A stretch of DNA of 64,000 nt from Imperialibacter roseus (GCF_032999765.1 NZ_CP136051.1:4854501-4918500), one strand, 5' to 3'. Counted from the stretch's first letter, positions 39,922-49,050 are shown. Numbers and translations: made by a program. The notes: generated by a model from the sequence alone, not told the origin.

Positions 39922-41478
39922 TTAGTTTACATCCCACCAAACACGTGTGGTAATTGCATCGACACCCTGGCGGGCAACAGCGGCCTTATAATTGTCAGCA
40001 TTTAGTGCCTGAGCGTCGCCTGGGTACATAAAGCGAACCGGTACGGTAGGAATCACCGCACCAGGGCCAGGTGTAATTGCTGGTATGCCGGTTCTTCTCC
40101 AATCGAACCAGGCCTCCATGCCATTGAAGAAAAGAGCGACCCATTTTTGCGTGCCTATTTTGCGTAGCTTCTCATCAGTAGTTCCTGTGTAGGCTACATC
40201 TTCCTGAGCGAAATAAGAAGCATCAGGCGTGGCCACTTCGATAATCTCAGGGTAGCTACCAACTGCAAGTCTTTCCAGATAGTAGTCAAAAGATGAGTTG
40301 ATGCCGTTGAGGTAGTAGGTTTCTGCAGTACCTGTTGAAATAAAGCCCCGTTCCCTGGCCTCAGCAAGAATAAACTGAAGTTCAGCATAGCTCATTAGCA
40401 TGGCTTCTGCGGCTGTTGGTGAAGCTCTGTCAGGGTTACAAGCACGGCATGCGAACATTAAGCCAATTCTTGAAATGAAATTGGAACCAACTTTTTCAGG
40501 GTCACCGCTTGGCGAATAAGCCAAAGCCTGTGCATCAGCCAGGCCGTTAGGCACGCCTGCATAGTCGGCATGGCTGCCCACAACCCCAGCACCTGAGTCA
40601 TTGGTTGGCTGCGCATACACAAACAGCCTTGGGTCGTTCAGGTCTTTCAGAATGGTCTCCATGTTGACACTCAGTCTGTACTCATCAAAAGAGCCTGAAC
40701 GATTGGTATACTGCGGCTGCTGATTAGGCGCATCTGACAGGTACTCCAACGCTACATTATCGTCGTTGCTTTCAAGAATCGGGTTGGCATCAGGGTTGCT
40801 AAGAATCGCCTGCATACCCGACGAGGGATCATTTCTATCCGACAAACGCATGTAAATTCTCAGGCGTAGTGAATTGGCAAATTTTCTCCACTTCATCAGG
40901 TCACCACCAAAAAGGATGTCGCCACTTACCGAACCAGTAGCACTGGCCAGAATGGTATTGGCTTCCGCCAGCTCAGCCAACACTCCCTGATAAACAGACT
41001 CCTGTGTATCAAACGCAGGAAGATTGGTGCCTTCTTTTGCACTTGTTGCTTCCGAATAAGGAATATCGCCGTAAGCGTCTGTCATGAAAGAATACATCCA
41101 TGATCTCATGATTTTGGCGATACCAATGTATTGCGGCTGCCCGGCTTCTTCTGACAAAATGATGATGTTATTCACATCACGCATGGCATTATAGAAGCTG
41201 TTGTAAGGGTCACCTTCGGGGCCCCAAAGGTATCTGTCCTCGCTGGTGAACTGAATTTTTGCTGAATACTGCATCACCACGTTACCATACCCCCACGCCA
41301 GTCCGGCTACTTCGTTCACCGGGTTTCTAATGATGGTAGGCAGAAGGAGTGCTGTTGGCACAGACTCAGGGTCATTCGGGTTGGTATTCACCTCCTGGAA
41401 GTCCTTGTCGCATGATGTAGCCACAAAAAGACCTGTCAGCAGCGCTATTGATTTTATAGAATTGCTTTTGATTTTCAT
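39922..41478 (-). CDS. SusD/RagB-family outer-membrane lipoprotein
   Basis: 518 aa from ATG 41478, giving a lipoprotein signal (SIALLTGLFVATSCDKDF). The open frame 12 codons upstream has no signal. Features of the SusD-like_2 group: FQEVNTNPNDPESVP after the Cys, SWMYSFMTDAYGDIPYSEA, FGGDLMKWRKFANSLRLRIYMRL, SYAELQFILAEARERG and GMEAWFDWRRTG. It forms the lid that captures ligand for the SusC barrel. The SusC gene is 37 bases upstream. Here the downstream enzymes are phosphohydrolases instead of glycosidases, which points to a phosphorus-containing ligand. Confidence 0.92.
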   Translation of the reverse strand: MKIKSNSIKSIALLTGLFVATSCDKDFQEVNTNPNDPESVPTALLLPTIIRNPVNEVAGLAWGYGNVVMQYSAKIQFTSEDRYLWGPEGDPYNSFYNAMRDVNNIIILSEEAGQPQYIGIAKIMRSWMYSFMTDAYGDIPYSEATSAKEGTNLPAFDTQESVYQGVLAELAEANTILASATGSVSGDILFGGDLMKWRKFANSLRLRIYMRLSDRNDPSSGMQAILSNPDANPILESNDDNVALEYLSDAPNQQPQYTNRSGSFDEYRLSVNMETILKDLNDPRLFVYAQPTNDSGAGVVGSHADYAGVPNGLADAQALAYSPSGDPEKVGSNFISRIGLMFACRACNPDRASPTAAEAMLMSYAELQFILAEARERGFISTGTAETYYLNGINSSFDYYLERLAVGSYPEIIEVATPDASYFAQEDVAYTGTTDEKLRKIGTQKWVALFFNGMEAWFDWRRTGIPAITPGPGAVIPTVPVRFMYPGDAQALNADNYKAAVARQGVDAITTRVWWDVN

Positions 41479-41515
41479 TTCTGTTTTCCTTTTAATTTTT
41501 AAAAGATGAACCATC

Positions 41516-44500
41516 TTAAAGTTTGAAGCTCAGGTTAAAGCCAAAGCTTCTGGCTGAAGGATAAGCCATGTTTTCAACACCTGGCTGAAGTGTACCACCT
41601 GACATGGAAAGTGTTTCCGGGTCGAAGTGAGGGTTTTCAGTCCAAAGCATCAGGTTTCTACCCACTACAGAGAAGCGAACATCTCTGAAAGGAAGGCGAC
41701 CCATCATAGTGTTAGGGAAGCTATATCCCACTCTTACTTCACGAAGCTTCACAAAAGACGCATCGTACTTGGCAGCCTCTACGTTGTTACGCTCGTAGTA
41801 ACGGTTATGCCAGTCACGGCTAGCTATTTTGATCTCGTTAGGGATATAGTTTCCATCTCCAGTATCAATCACACCTGGGCTAACAATGCCATTGCCTTCC
41901 AGTGAAAGGTCGTATCCATTGGCTCTTCCATAAAGTGTTTCTGCCAGCTGACCGGAGGTGCTACCGATAGTCTTGGTTCTTGACACCACAATACCGCCCT
42001 GACGGATATCGAATAAGAAGCCAGCGTAAATGCCTTTGTACGAGAAGTTGTTGTTGATACCCACCATAAAGTCTGGGTTGTAATTGCCTTGTAGTTTCAA
42101 TTCCGGATCTCTCAAAGGAGTACCTTCAGCCGAGTGGATGATCTGACCAAAATATGGGCTGTTTTTGTCTTCTACCCTGGCAAAGCCAACACCGTAAATG
42201 TTGCCCATTCTTTCTCCTTCACGAGCCTGGATATAAGCACCATTTCTCTCAGTTAAAGTATAAGCCTCGATACCTTCGGCCAGCTTGATCACTTTGCTGC
42301 GGTTGCTGGTAAAGTTTACATTGACATCCCATTTGAAGCCATTGTCCTTCTTAATAGGCGTTCCCATCAACATCAATTCCTGCCCGTAGTTTTGGATTTC
42401 ACCGGCGTTGATAATCCTGCTGGAATAACCAGTGGCGATGTCCAGCGTAATCGGGATGATCTGGTCTCTCGTTTTGTTGTCGTAATGAGTGAAATCGACT
42501 CCCAAGCGTCCTTCAAAGAACCGTAAGTCAACACCCAATTCGTAAGACGATGTCCTTTCAGGCTTCAGCTCAGCATTTCTCAGCACAGAAGATTCTGATT
42601 TGGTTTGCACCGAACCCCATGCAGTTCCGGAGCCATATACATTAGAAAGGCTATATGGATCGGTATCGTTACCCACCTCAGCATAAGCCGCTCTTACCTT
42701 TGCAAATGAAAGGAAATTGGGCATAGTGAACATATCACTTACTACTCCGCTCAATGTTACTGAAGGATAGAAGTAGCTGTTGTTATCAACAGGCAGCGTA
42801 CTGGACCAGTCGTTACGGCCAGTAACGTCCAGGAAGATCATGTTTTTGAAGGCCACCTGACCGTAGCCGTAGAGGCTGTTGATTCTCTTCTCCGACCTGC
42901 TTTGACTTACCTGAAGCTGCACGGCGGAGTTAGAGAAGTTGTAGATGCCAGGGATCAGTAGCTGAGGTGCCACTGTTGACTGAAACCTGTTGTTCTGACG
43001 CATTTGGTTACCACCCACTGACACGGTAAAGGCCCAGTCGTCATTCACATTTTTGTTGTAAGACAAAAGGAAGTCAGTATTTCTTTCCTGAAAATACACC
43101 GCATCTTCTCTGTACATCCCCAACGGGAAGCGTTGAGTAGAGAATGCCCTCCGGCGATCTCTCAAGTCGTTGTACAAATCGTTACCGGTACGCACCAACA
43201 GACTCAACTCCTTCGTAAACTTATAAGTAGCAGAGAGGTTGCCAAAAATCCTGTCCTTGTCCTGTCCGTTGGTATTCTCGTAAGTCGTGAAATAAGGGTT
43301 ATCGTGGTAGTTGTAGTTGTAGTTGAACTGCTGAATGCCCTCAAGTCCCGGCATCCAGTAGTTGGCCAGTTGTTTGGTATCAATTCCACGACCATACCAA
43401 ATCCACAGGTACATCAGGCTTTCTGTACCATAGCTGATCGCCGGTCTGTTGTCGCTTTGGCTTTTGATATAGTTAATCGTGGAATTGATGGAAAGTTTGT
43501 CTGTCAGGTTCAGGCCGCCTTTTAACGATACAGAATTTCTTATCAGGTCGGTATTAGGAACCATGCCTTTCTGATCCAGATTGGTGTATGACAAACGAAC
43601 ATTGCCCCAGTCATTGGAAGTACTGAATTCAATATTGTTTGTACGGGTTACACCAGTTTCGAAGAAATCATTGATGTTGTCAGGATGTGGTGACCAGGCA
43701 GTGGGGGTGATAGTGCTTCCCGCAGGAGCATTGAGATCACCACCACGAAAGCCAGGAACATTTCTAGGGGAATCGAACTGGGGAATAAGCTGCCCATTCA
43801 ATTCGGGACCCCAGCTCTCATCTACACCGTCGGCAATGCCCGCACCAGCTCCATCAACAAATGAAAACTGACCATTGTTACCTTGCCCGTACTTGTTCTG
43901 CCAGTCGGGCATTACGAGTGGGTTTTCAAAGGTCAGATTGCTATTAACGGCTATGCCAATACCCTTTTGATTTTTACCTGATTTAGTAGTGATCAGGATA
44001 GCGCCGTTCGCAGCTCTTGAACCATAAAGCGCCGCCGCTGCCGGTCCTTTCAACACAGTCATTGAAGCAATGTCATCAGGATTGATTTCGCCGGCTGCGT
44101 TGCCATAGTCAACTTCGAGGTTACCTGACCCTGACGCACCATTTACATTATTGCTTATTGGAATTCCATCCACTACAAACAGCGGCTGGTTGGCATTGAT
44201 ATTCAAAGACGACTCGCCACGGATAGTGATCCTGGCAGAACCACCTACTCCAGCAGCCGCATTGGAAACCTGCACGCCTGCTACTTTGCCGGAGAGAGAA
44301 TTAACCACGTTAGTCTCACGAGCTTCGGTAATGTCCTCGCCGTTTACCTGCTGCACCGAGTAGCCAAGCGCCTTCGTTTCTCTTTCAACGCCAAGTGCGG
44401 TTACAACCACCTCTGACAAACTTTTTACGTCGAGTTGCATGGCTACGTCGATCACCGACCGACTGCCAATGGCAACCTCTTGTGAGGTGTAACCTACAAA

Positions 44501-44761
44501 TGAAAAAACTAAGGTTGGCTCCTGAGTAATCAGGTCGAGGCGATAGTCGCCGTTCACCCCTGTAATGGTTCCGTTGGAGGTACCCTTTTCTAATACGGTA
44601 AGCCCAATGAGCGGCTCCCCGGCTTCATCTTTCACAACACCACTTACAGTACGTGACTGTGCCAGTGCGTTGAAAGAAAAAGCCATCAACAAAAGCAGGG
44701 AAAGAAAAGCGCTCCCAAAAGCTTTTTGATAAGGTCTTTTTTCTGGTAATGGTTTTTTCAT
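41516..44761 (-). CDS. SusC/RagA-family TonB-dependent outer-membrane transporter
   Basis: 1081 aa with a signal peptide (FLSLLLLMAFSFNALAQ). The parts in order: a carboxypeptidase-regulatory-like domain (VSGVVKDEAGEPLIGLTVLEKGTSNG), a TonB-box region (SEVVVTALGVERETKALGYS), a plug (VSNAAAGVGGSARITIRGESS, PLFVVDGIPISNN, AALYGSRAANGAILITTKSG) and a 22-strand barrel to the C-terminal aromatic FNLSFKL. Energy comes through TonB. It is the first gene of the operon SusC-SusD-three phosphohydrolases. A 170-base leader with hairpins precedes it. Confidence 0.94.
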   Translation of the reverse strand: MKKPLPEKRPYQKAFGSAFLSLLLLMAFSFNALAQSRTVSGVVKDEAGEPLIGLTVLEKGTSNGTITGVNGDYRLDLITQEPTLVFSFVGYTSQEVAIGSRSVIDVAMQLDVKSLSEVVVTALGVERETKALGYSVQQVNGEDITEARETNVVNSLSGKVAGVQVSNAAAGVGGSARITIRGESSLNINANQPLFVVDGIPISNNVNGASGSGNLEVDYGNAAGEINPDDIASMTVLKGPAAAALYGSRAANGAILITTKSGKNQKGIGIAVNSNLTFENPLVMPDWQNKYGQGNNGQFSFVDGAGAGIADGVDESWGPELNGQLIPQFDSPRNVPGFRGGDLNAPAGSTITPTAWSPHPDNINDFFETGVTRTNNIEFSTSNDWGNVRLSYTNLDQKGMVPNTDLIRNSVSLKGGLNLTDKLSINSTINYIKSQSDNRPAISYGTESLMYLWIWYGRGIDTKQLANYWMPGLEGIQQFNYNYNYHDNPYFTTYENTNGQDKDRIFGNLSATYKFTKELSLLVRTGNDLYNDLRDRRRAFSTQRFPLGMYREDAVYFQERNTDFLLSYNKNVNDDWAFTVSVGGNQMRQNNRFQSTVAPQLLIPGIYNFSNSAVQLQVSQSRSEKRINSLYGYGQVAFKNMIFLDVTGRNDWSSTLPVDNNSYFYPSVTLSGVVSDMFTMPNFLSFAKVRAAYAEVGNDTDPYSLSNVYGSGTAWGSVQTKSESSVLRNAELKPERTSSYELGVDLRFFEGRLGVDFTHYDNKTRDQIIPITLDIATGYSSRIINAGEIQNYGQELMLMGTPIKKDNGFKWDVNVNFTSNRSKVIKLAEGIEAYTLTERNGAYIQAREGERMGNIYGVGFARVEDKNSPYFGQIIHSAEGTPLRDPELKLQGNYNPDFMVGINNNFSYKGIYAGFLFDIRQGGIVVSRTKTIGSTSGQLAETLYGRANGYDLSLEGNGIVSPGVIDTGDGNYIPNEIKIASRDWHNRYYERNNVEAAKYDASFVKLREVRVGYSFPNTMMGRLPFRDVRFSVVGRNLMLWTENPHFDPETLSMSGGTLQPGVENMAYPSARSFGFNLSFKL

Positions 44762-45215
44762 AGTTTTAAATGGTTAAGACGATTTTCGTTTTAGCACAAA
44801 GCCTCCACTCCCTTCCCTTTCGGGAAAGTCTTTGCGGACGTAGGAAGAGGTACTAGCCGGGAATGTTAGCGCATTTCCGGCTTATTTTTTTATCGGGATC
44901 TGGCAATCGGATTACCTTCTTCGATACATCAAAGGTAGCAGGGTGATATTTACCTATATTAAACTAATATTTAATTCATTGTTAAATATTAGCTTCCGTT
45001 GTCATAATATTTACAAATAGTAAACAAATGGCGAAATTGATAGCTGAATAGAACGGGGAGTGGAATCGTTGGACCAAATTTCAGAAATGCAGCACAAAGT
45101 GCAATTCTGGCTGGTTATCAAATGTTGACCTCATCGTTATCTTTCCTTCATTCTCACTCGATTTGTTGATTTTGAAAATGTCACATGTTTTTTTGACCCC
45201 TCAACCGCTTGGATC
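44762..45215. other. 454-bp divergent intergenic region (susC-like leader and Xre-cupin promoter)
   Basis: No gene. From the susC side (minus strand) it holds a GAAA-capped hairpin at 44813-44830 (CTTTCCC/GGGAAGG on the minus strand) and a second hairpin at 44855-44882. A TAnnTTTG match (TACCTTTG, 44937-44930) follows that could start a 170-base leader. No -33 TTTG is found at the right distance. From 44940 to 45215 it is AT-rich, with no further element that I can support. Confidence 0.5.
44855..44891 (+). terminator. Terminator-like hairpin in the susC leader region
   Basis: AGCCGGGAA (44855-44863) pairs with TTTCCGGCT (44874-44882) with one G-U pair, followed by TATTTTTTTAT on the plus strand. 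It would end a plus-strand transcript antisense to the susC leader. Read on the minus strand the same element is a hairpin with one A-C mismatch inside the leader. Which strand matters is not clear. Confidence 0.4.
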
Positions 45216-45800
45216 ATGACAGATAACATCATAGGGCAGCTCGGACGCAAGTTGAAACAGACCCGCCTATCAAAAGCACTGAAGCTTTACGAAGTGGCCG
45301 CCGAAGCCCATGTGAGCAAGGGTTTGCTATCGAGGATTGAAAACGGCCGCACCATCCCATCGCTACCTGTCCTCATCTCAATAGTTCATGCCCTTAAGGA
45401 AGAAGTGGGGACATTCTTTCACGACATCTACAGAATGCAGGAAAAGCCTTATCTACTGTTCAAAAAAGATGAGTACAATGAATTTGAAAAAGAAGGCACC
45501 AAGGGCTTCAAGTACCACCATATTCTAACACGCACCATCTCCACTATCACGGTCGAGACCGTCCTACTCATCCTGGAGCCTGGGGCCGAAAGAGAAATGA
45601 TCACTACAGATGCTATTGAATTCAAATACATGATCAGTGGGTCTGCTCTTTATCATATTGGAAACGAGGCTGTGATGCTGGAAGAGGGCAATAGCCTTTA
45701 CTTCAACGGGAAGACTCCACACGCTCCATCCAATCCCTCAGCCATGCCATGCACAATGCTGGTGGTCTACTTTTTCTTTAATGATGAGCTAACATCATAG
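45216..45800 (+). CDS. XRE-family regulator with C-terminal cupin domain
   Basis: 194 aa. The helix-turn-helix is LGRKLKQTRLSKALKLYEVAAEAHVSKGLLSRIENGRTIPSLPVLISIV. The C-terminal half is a small cupin (FKYMISGSALYHIGNEAVMLEEGNSLYFNGKTPHAPSN). Proteins of this type sense a small metabolite through the cupin. It diverges from the SusC operon and precedes the FAD oxidoreductase and transporter genes, so it is the natural candidate to control the phosphorus island. A 15-base direct repeat lies at both ends of the gene. Confidence 0.88.
   Translation: MTDNIIGQLGRKLKQTRLSKALKLYEVAAEAHVSKGLLSRIENGRTIPSLPVLISIVHALKEEVGTFFHDIYRMQEKPYLLFKKDEYNEFEKEGTKGFKYHHILTRTISTITVETVLLILEPGAEREMITTDAIEFKYMISGSALYHIGNEAVMLEEGNSLYFNGKTPHAPSNPSAMPCTMLVVYFFFNDELTS
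45224..45238. repeat. 15-base direct repeat, copy 1
   Basis: TAACATCATAGGGCA within the first codons of the Xre-cupin gene. An exact second copy lies at 45790-45804 over its stop codon. It may be a binding site for the regulator or chance. Confidence 0.5.
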
Positions 45801-45804
45801 GGCA
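45790..45804. repeat. 15-base direct repeat, copy 2
   Basis: TAACATCATAGGGCA, identical to 45224-45238, placed at the end of the Xre-cupin gene and upstream of the FAD oxidoreductase gene (ATG 45886). Confidence 0.5.
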
Positions 45805-45885
45805 CTTCGTAATAAACAGATAAAGGCAGCTTCATCATGTCTTCACTGCTGACTTTCATTTTAGAAGTTGTAACGAACTCAGAGA

Positions 45886-47016
45886 ATGAAGGAGAAAAGT
45901 GCGGACGTAATTGTGGTGGGCGCTGGCATTGTAGGCCTGGCGATGGCTTATCACTCAGCCAAAAAAGGGAAGAAAGTTGTTGTTATTGAACGGTCGCAAC
46001 AGGCCCAGGGAGCCAGCATCAGAAACTTCGGTCTGATCTGGCCAATTGGTCAGCCCGGCGGACCACTGCTCGACCGGGCTTTGCGAAGCCGAAGCACCTG
46101 GCTGGAAGTAGCCGGAGAAGCAGGGATATGGCTCAATCAAAATGGTTCCCTCCAGCTAGCCCATCATCAGGACGAATGGGATATCATCAATGAGTTTTAC
46201 GATACGAACTCCAACGAACGCTTCCAGATAGAGATAGTTGCCGCTGACAAAGCAAAGCAGCTAAGCCCGGGGACTAGGACTGCGGGGCTAAAAGGCGGGT
46301 TGCTCAGTTCCACTGAGTGCTCACTTGACCCAAGAGAAGCAATCAGCAAATTGCCCGGCTACCTTGAGAAGAAATACGGAGTTGAAATGGTGTTCGGAAC
46401 CGCCGTGACACAGATAGCAAAAGACCGGGTTGCGACGGCTGATATCACCTGGCGGGCGGAGAAAATATTCGTTTGTAGCGGCGCCGACTTTGAAACGCTC
46501 TTTCCGGAAACCTTCCAGCAAAGTGGCATTACCAAATGCAAACTGCAAATGATGCGCACAGGTACTCAACCTCATGCCTGGAAAGTGGGGCCTTCGCTGT
46601 GCGCCGGGCTCACTCTTCTGCATTACGGTGCTTTCAAAGATTGCAAGAGCCTGCCTGCATTGCAGTCCAGAGCCCAAACGGATATGCCTGACCTGATCAA
46701 GTGGGGCATCCATGTGTTGGTGTCACAAAACGGAAACGGGGAGCTGGTGCTGGGCGATTCACATGAATACGGCTTGTCCCTTTCGCCCTTCGACCGAGAA
46801 GAAATCAACGAGCTTATCATGTCTTATCTGGGCACATTCTTTGAAGCACCCAATATGGCTATCAACGAAAGGTGGCACGGGGTTTACCCAAAACTGGCGG
46901 GCAAAACTGAATTCGTTGCCCGGGTGAGCGACCATACTACCATTGTTAATGGGCTGAGTGGAGCAGGCATGACATTGTCGTTTGGGTTAGCAGAGGAGCT
47001 TACAAACACCCTGTAG
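45886..47016 (+). CDS. TIGR03364-type FAD-dependent amine oxidoreductase (phosphonate-associated)
   Basis: 376 aa, DAO fold. The FAD-binding motif is VIVVGAGIVGLAMAYHSAKKGKKVVVIE. It is followed by GASIRNFGLIWPIGQPGG, which I recognise as characteristic of the TIGR03364 family. The end is VNGLSGAGMTLSFGLAEE. The family is known from gene neighbourhoods with phosphonatase-like hydrolases, exactly the sort of gene found here at 49611. A likely role is oxidation of an aminoalkylphosphonate (for example N-methyl-AEP) to the aldehyde. This is inference from family context. The transporter gene begins 3 bases after its stop. Confidence 0.82.
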   Translation: MKEKSADVIVVGAGIVGLAMAYHSAKKGKKVVVIERSQQAQGASIRNFGLIWPIGQPGGPLLDRALRSRSTWLEVAGEAGIWLNQNGSLQLAHHQDEWDIINEFYDTNSNERFQIEIVAADKAKQLSPGTRTAGLKGGLLSSTECSLDPREAISKLPGYLEKKYGVEMVFGTAVTQIAKDRVATADITWRAEKIFVCSGADFETLFPETFQQSGITKCKLQMMRTGTQPHAWKVGPSLCAGLTLLHYGAFKDCKSLPALQSRAQTDMPDLIKWGIHVLVSQNGNGELVLGDSHEYGLSLSPFDREEINELIMSYLGTFFEAPNMAINERWHGVYPKLAGKTEFVARVSDHTTIVNGLSGAGMTLSFGLAEELTNTL

Positions 47017-47019
47017 CCA

Positions 47020-48342
47020 ATGAGTACCTCCACCAACAAGCATCTTGAAGCCAAAGTGACTAAATGGCTGCAGTCGACCAACAGGGTAGCATTTTCTGTC
47101 TTCTGCATACTGGCGGCGTTCTGCACTTACTCCTGCATGTATGCTTTCCGAAAGCCCTTTGCGGTAGCCGTTTTTGAAGATGAAGCCTTCTGGGGGATCG
47201 ACTATAAAATACTATTGATTACCGCACAAGTGCTTGGATATACACTATCGAAGTTCATAGGCATACGGGTAATCTCGGAGATGAAAAACAACCGAAGATC
47301 CATTTTCATCCTTCTTTTGATCGTTTCCGCTGCACTGGCTCTCCTTGGCTTTGCCCTGGCTCCAGCTCCCTGGGGCATCCTCTTCCTCTTTCTTAACGGC
47401 CTTCCACTCGGCATGGTGTGGGGCCTGGTCTTCAGCTTTCTTGAGGGCAGGCAAACTACTGAGGTGCTCGGTGCGGGCCTTTCGGTAAGCTTTATCTTCT
47501 CTTCCGGTTTTGTAAAAACTGTCGGCAAGGTGGTAATGCTCAACTGGGGTGTGAGCGAAGACTGGATGCCTTTTGTTACAGGCAGCCTCTTTTTGCTTCC
47601 GCTGCTCGGTTTTGTTTGGTTGCTTGATCGTATTCCAGAGCCAAGCCCCGAGGATGTAGCGATGAGAACCAAACGGGAGCCCATGAGTAAGAATCAGCGG
47701 CGCCAGTTTTTGGTGGACTTTGGCGGCGGTATGTTTCTACTCACGCTGGTTTACATCCTGCTCACAGCCTTCCGAGATTTCAGAGATAACTTTTCCGCTG
47801 AAATATGGCAGGTGCTTGGCTATGGCGACAATGCGGAAATTTTTACGTTGACAGAAATTCCGGTCTCCATAGCAGTGCTTGTGCTACTCGGTCTTATGAT
47901 GGGGATCAAACAAAACTATAAGGCTTTAAATGCGAACTACCTGATCATTATAGGTGGTTTTACGGTCAGCGGCATCAGCACACTGCTTTTCCAAAACCAT
48001 CTGATTTCACCTCCTCTTTGGATGATTTTGGTAGGGTGCGGTCTCTACCTTGGCTATGTCCCTTTTAACAGCATCCTTTTTGACAGGCTCATCGCAGCCT
48101 TTAAGGTGACTGGAAATGTCGGGTTTCTTATTTACCTGGCCGATTCGTTCGGTTACCTTGGCAGCGTGGTTATTCTGTTCTACAAGAACTTCGGCTTCGC
48201 CAATTTGAGCTGGCTTGAGTTTTTCACACAGTCGATTTATGTAGTCTCCATTTCGGGAACCGTACTGATGGGAATTTGTATGGTCTATTTCAGAAGGAAA
48301 TATGAGAGCAGGGATGGTGTTGCCGTTCTTTCAGTTAGATGA
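47020..48342 (+). CDS. MFS-type transporter (DUF5690-like)
   Basis: 440 aa with about 12 hydrophobic segments. The first helix contains FSVFCILAAFCTYSCMYAFRKPFAVAVF, reminiscent of the organophosphate:phosphate antiporter (GlpT/UhpT) N-terminus with its YxxRK(P) element. Other marks are NGLPLGMVWGLVFSFLEGRQTTEVLGAGL and YLGYVPFNSILFDRLIAAF. The assignment to DUF5690 is from memory. It is tightly coupled to the FAD oxidoreductase (3-base gap), so it probably imports the same substrate. It converges on and overlaps the next gene by 12 bases. Confidence 0.75.
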   Translation: MSTSTNKHLEAKVTKWLQSTNRVAFSVFCILAAFCTYSCMYAFRKPFAVAVFEDEAFWGIDYKILLITAQVLGYTLSKFIGIRVISEMKNNRRSIFILLLIVSAALALLGFALAPAPWGILFLFLNGLPLGMVWGLVFSFLEGRQTTEVLGAGLSVSFIFSSGFVKTVGKVVMLNWGVSEDWMPFVTGSLFLLPLLGFVWLLDRIPEPSPEDVAMRTKREPMSKNQRRQFLVDFGGGMFLLTLVYILLTAFRDFRDNFSAEIWQVLGYGDNAEIFTLTEIPVSIAVLVLLGLMMGIKQNYKALNANYLIIIGGFTVSGISTLLFQNHLISPPLWMILVGCGLYLGYVPFNSILFDRLIAAFKVTGNVGFLIYLADSFGYLGSVVILFYKNFGFANLSWLEFFTQSIYVVSISGTVLMGICMVYFRRKYESRDGVAVLSVR

Positions 48343-48987
48343 GGCCAAACGGGTCAGTTCAAGGCTTTCCTTACATCCGGTGTTGCCCGAAGAGCAATTT
48401 AGGTAGTTAATCATCATTACTATGTCGTAGCTGTCCCTCCAGCTTAGTCGGTGTGTGTCTGCAAAATTGTTCAAATCTTCAAACAGGCCTTGCTCTTTCA
48501 TGTACTTTTTGAAACTACTAAGAGGCACTATGTTATTGTTGTGACAGAAAAAGAAGTCAAAACCAGCTACCTGTTCCCTTAGCATTTGATCCTTGATTGA
48601 ACTGGCGGATGATGCTATATCATCGTACACAGGCTCAATGGATTTTTCTTTCCTCAGTAAGCCATAGTCGCCCTTGATGACAACTTCGTAGAAAACCGGC
48701 TGATTAAATCCCCTTTTATTGGCGATATAAGTGTAGAACTTTCTCCATACCTCAATATGGTCATCAAAAAAACTGAACTGAGATAGTTTGTTAGCGGGGA
48801 AAGTCTCAACTGCACCTTCTTTCTCTTCTCCCTTGAATGACACAGCATCCCACCTCGGGTGGTACTGGAGCAGTCCCACCTTCACTTCTCCTGACGTCAA
48901 TACAACAACCCCCTGAGACCATTTTTGGTCTGCAAAAGAGTGTAAACAGGAAAAAACTACAATAAATACTGTTGCCAGTATTTTCAT
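48331..48987 (-). CDS. Secreted protein of unknown function
   Basis: 218 aa with a signal peptide (MKILATVFIVVFSCLHSFADQ). A first beta-rich part (GVVVLTSGEVKVGLLQYHPRWDAVSFKG) is followed by a helical C-terminal half with several cysteines (FFFCHNNN, NCSSGNTGCKES). Not recognised. It is downstream of the PhnZ-type gene on the same strand, 63 bases away across a hairpin, and its 3' end overlaps the transporter gene by 12 bases. Confidence 0.55.
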   Translation of the reverse strand: MKILATVFIVVFSCLHSFADQKWSQGVVVLTSGEVKVGLLQYHPRWDAVSFKGEEKEGAVETFPANKLSQFSFFDDHIEVWRKFYTYIANKRGFNQPVFYEVVIKGDYGLLRKEKSIEPVYDDIASSASSIKDQMLREQVAGFDFFFCHNNNIVPLSSFKKYMKEQGLFEDLNNFADTHRLSWRDSYDIVMMINYLNCSSGNTGCKESLELTRLASSN

Positions 48988-48990
48988 TGG

Positions 48991-49031
48991 GTGTTAAATA
49001 AGCGTTAACTAAGTTAACATTAATTTAACAC
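48991..49031. repeat. Nested inverted repeat (possible operator or terminator)
   Basis: Outer arms GTGTTAAAT (48991-48999) and ATTTAACAC (49023-49031), inner arms GTTAAC (49004-49009) and GTTAAC (49013-49018). It fills the gap between the PhnZ-type gene and the downstream secreted protein and reaches to 4 bases from that protein's ATG. AT-rich, no T-run. Confidence 0.5.
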
Positions 49032-49050
49032 ACCATTGTCATTTCCAATG

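Noticed and set aside
43308-43335. GTAGTT repeat tract
   Set aside because: It encodes alternating Asn-Tyr in a beta-strand of the SusC-like barrel; ordinary coding sequence.
44762-44937. A known riboswitch (cobalamin, TPP, SAM) in the SusC leader
   Set aside because: I could not find the conserved core sequences of these classes; only unnamed hairpins are supported.
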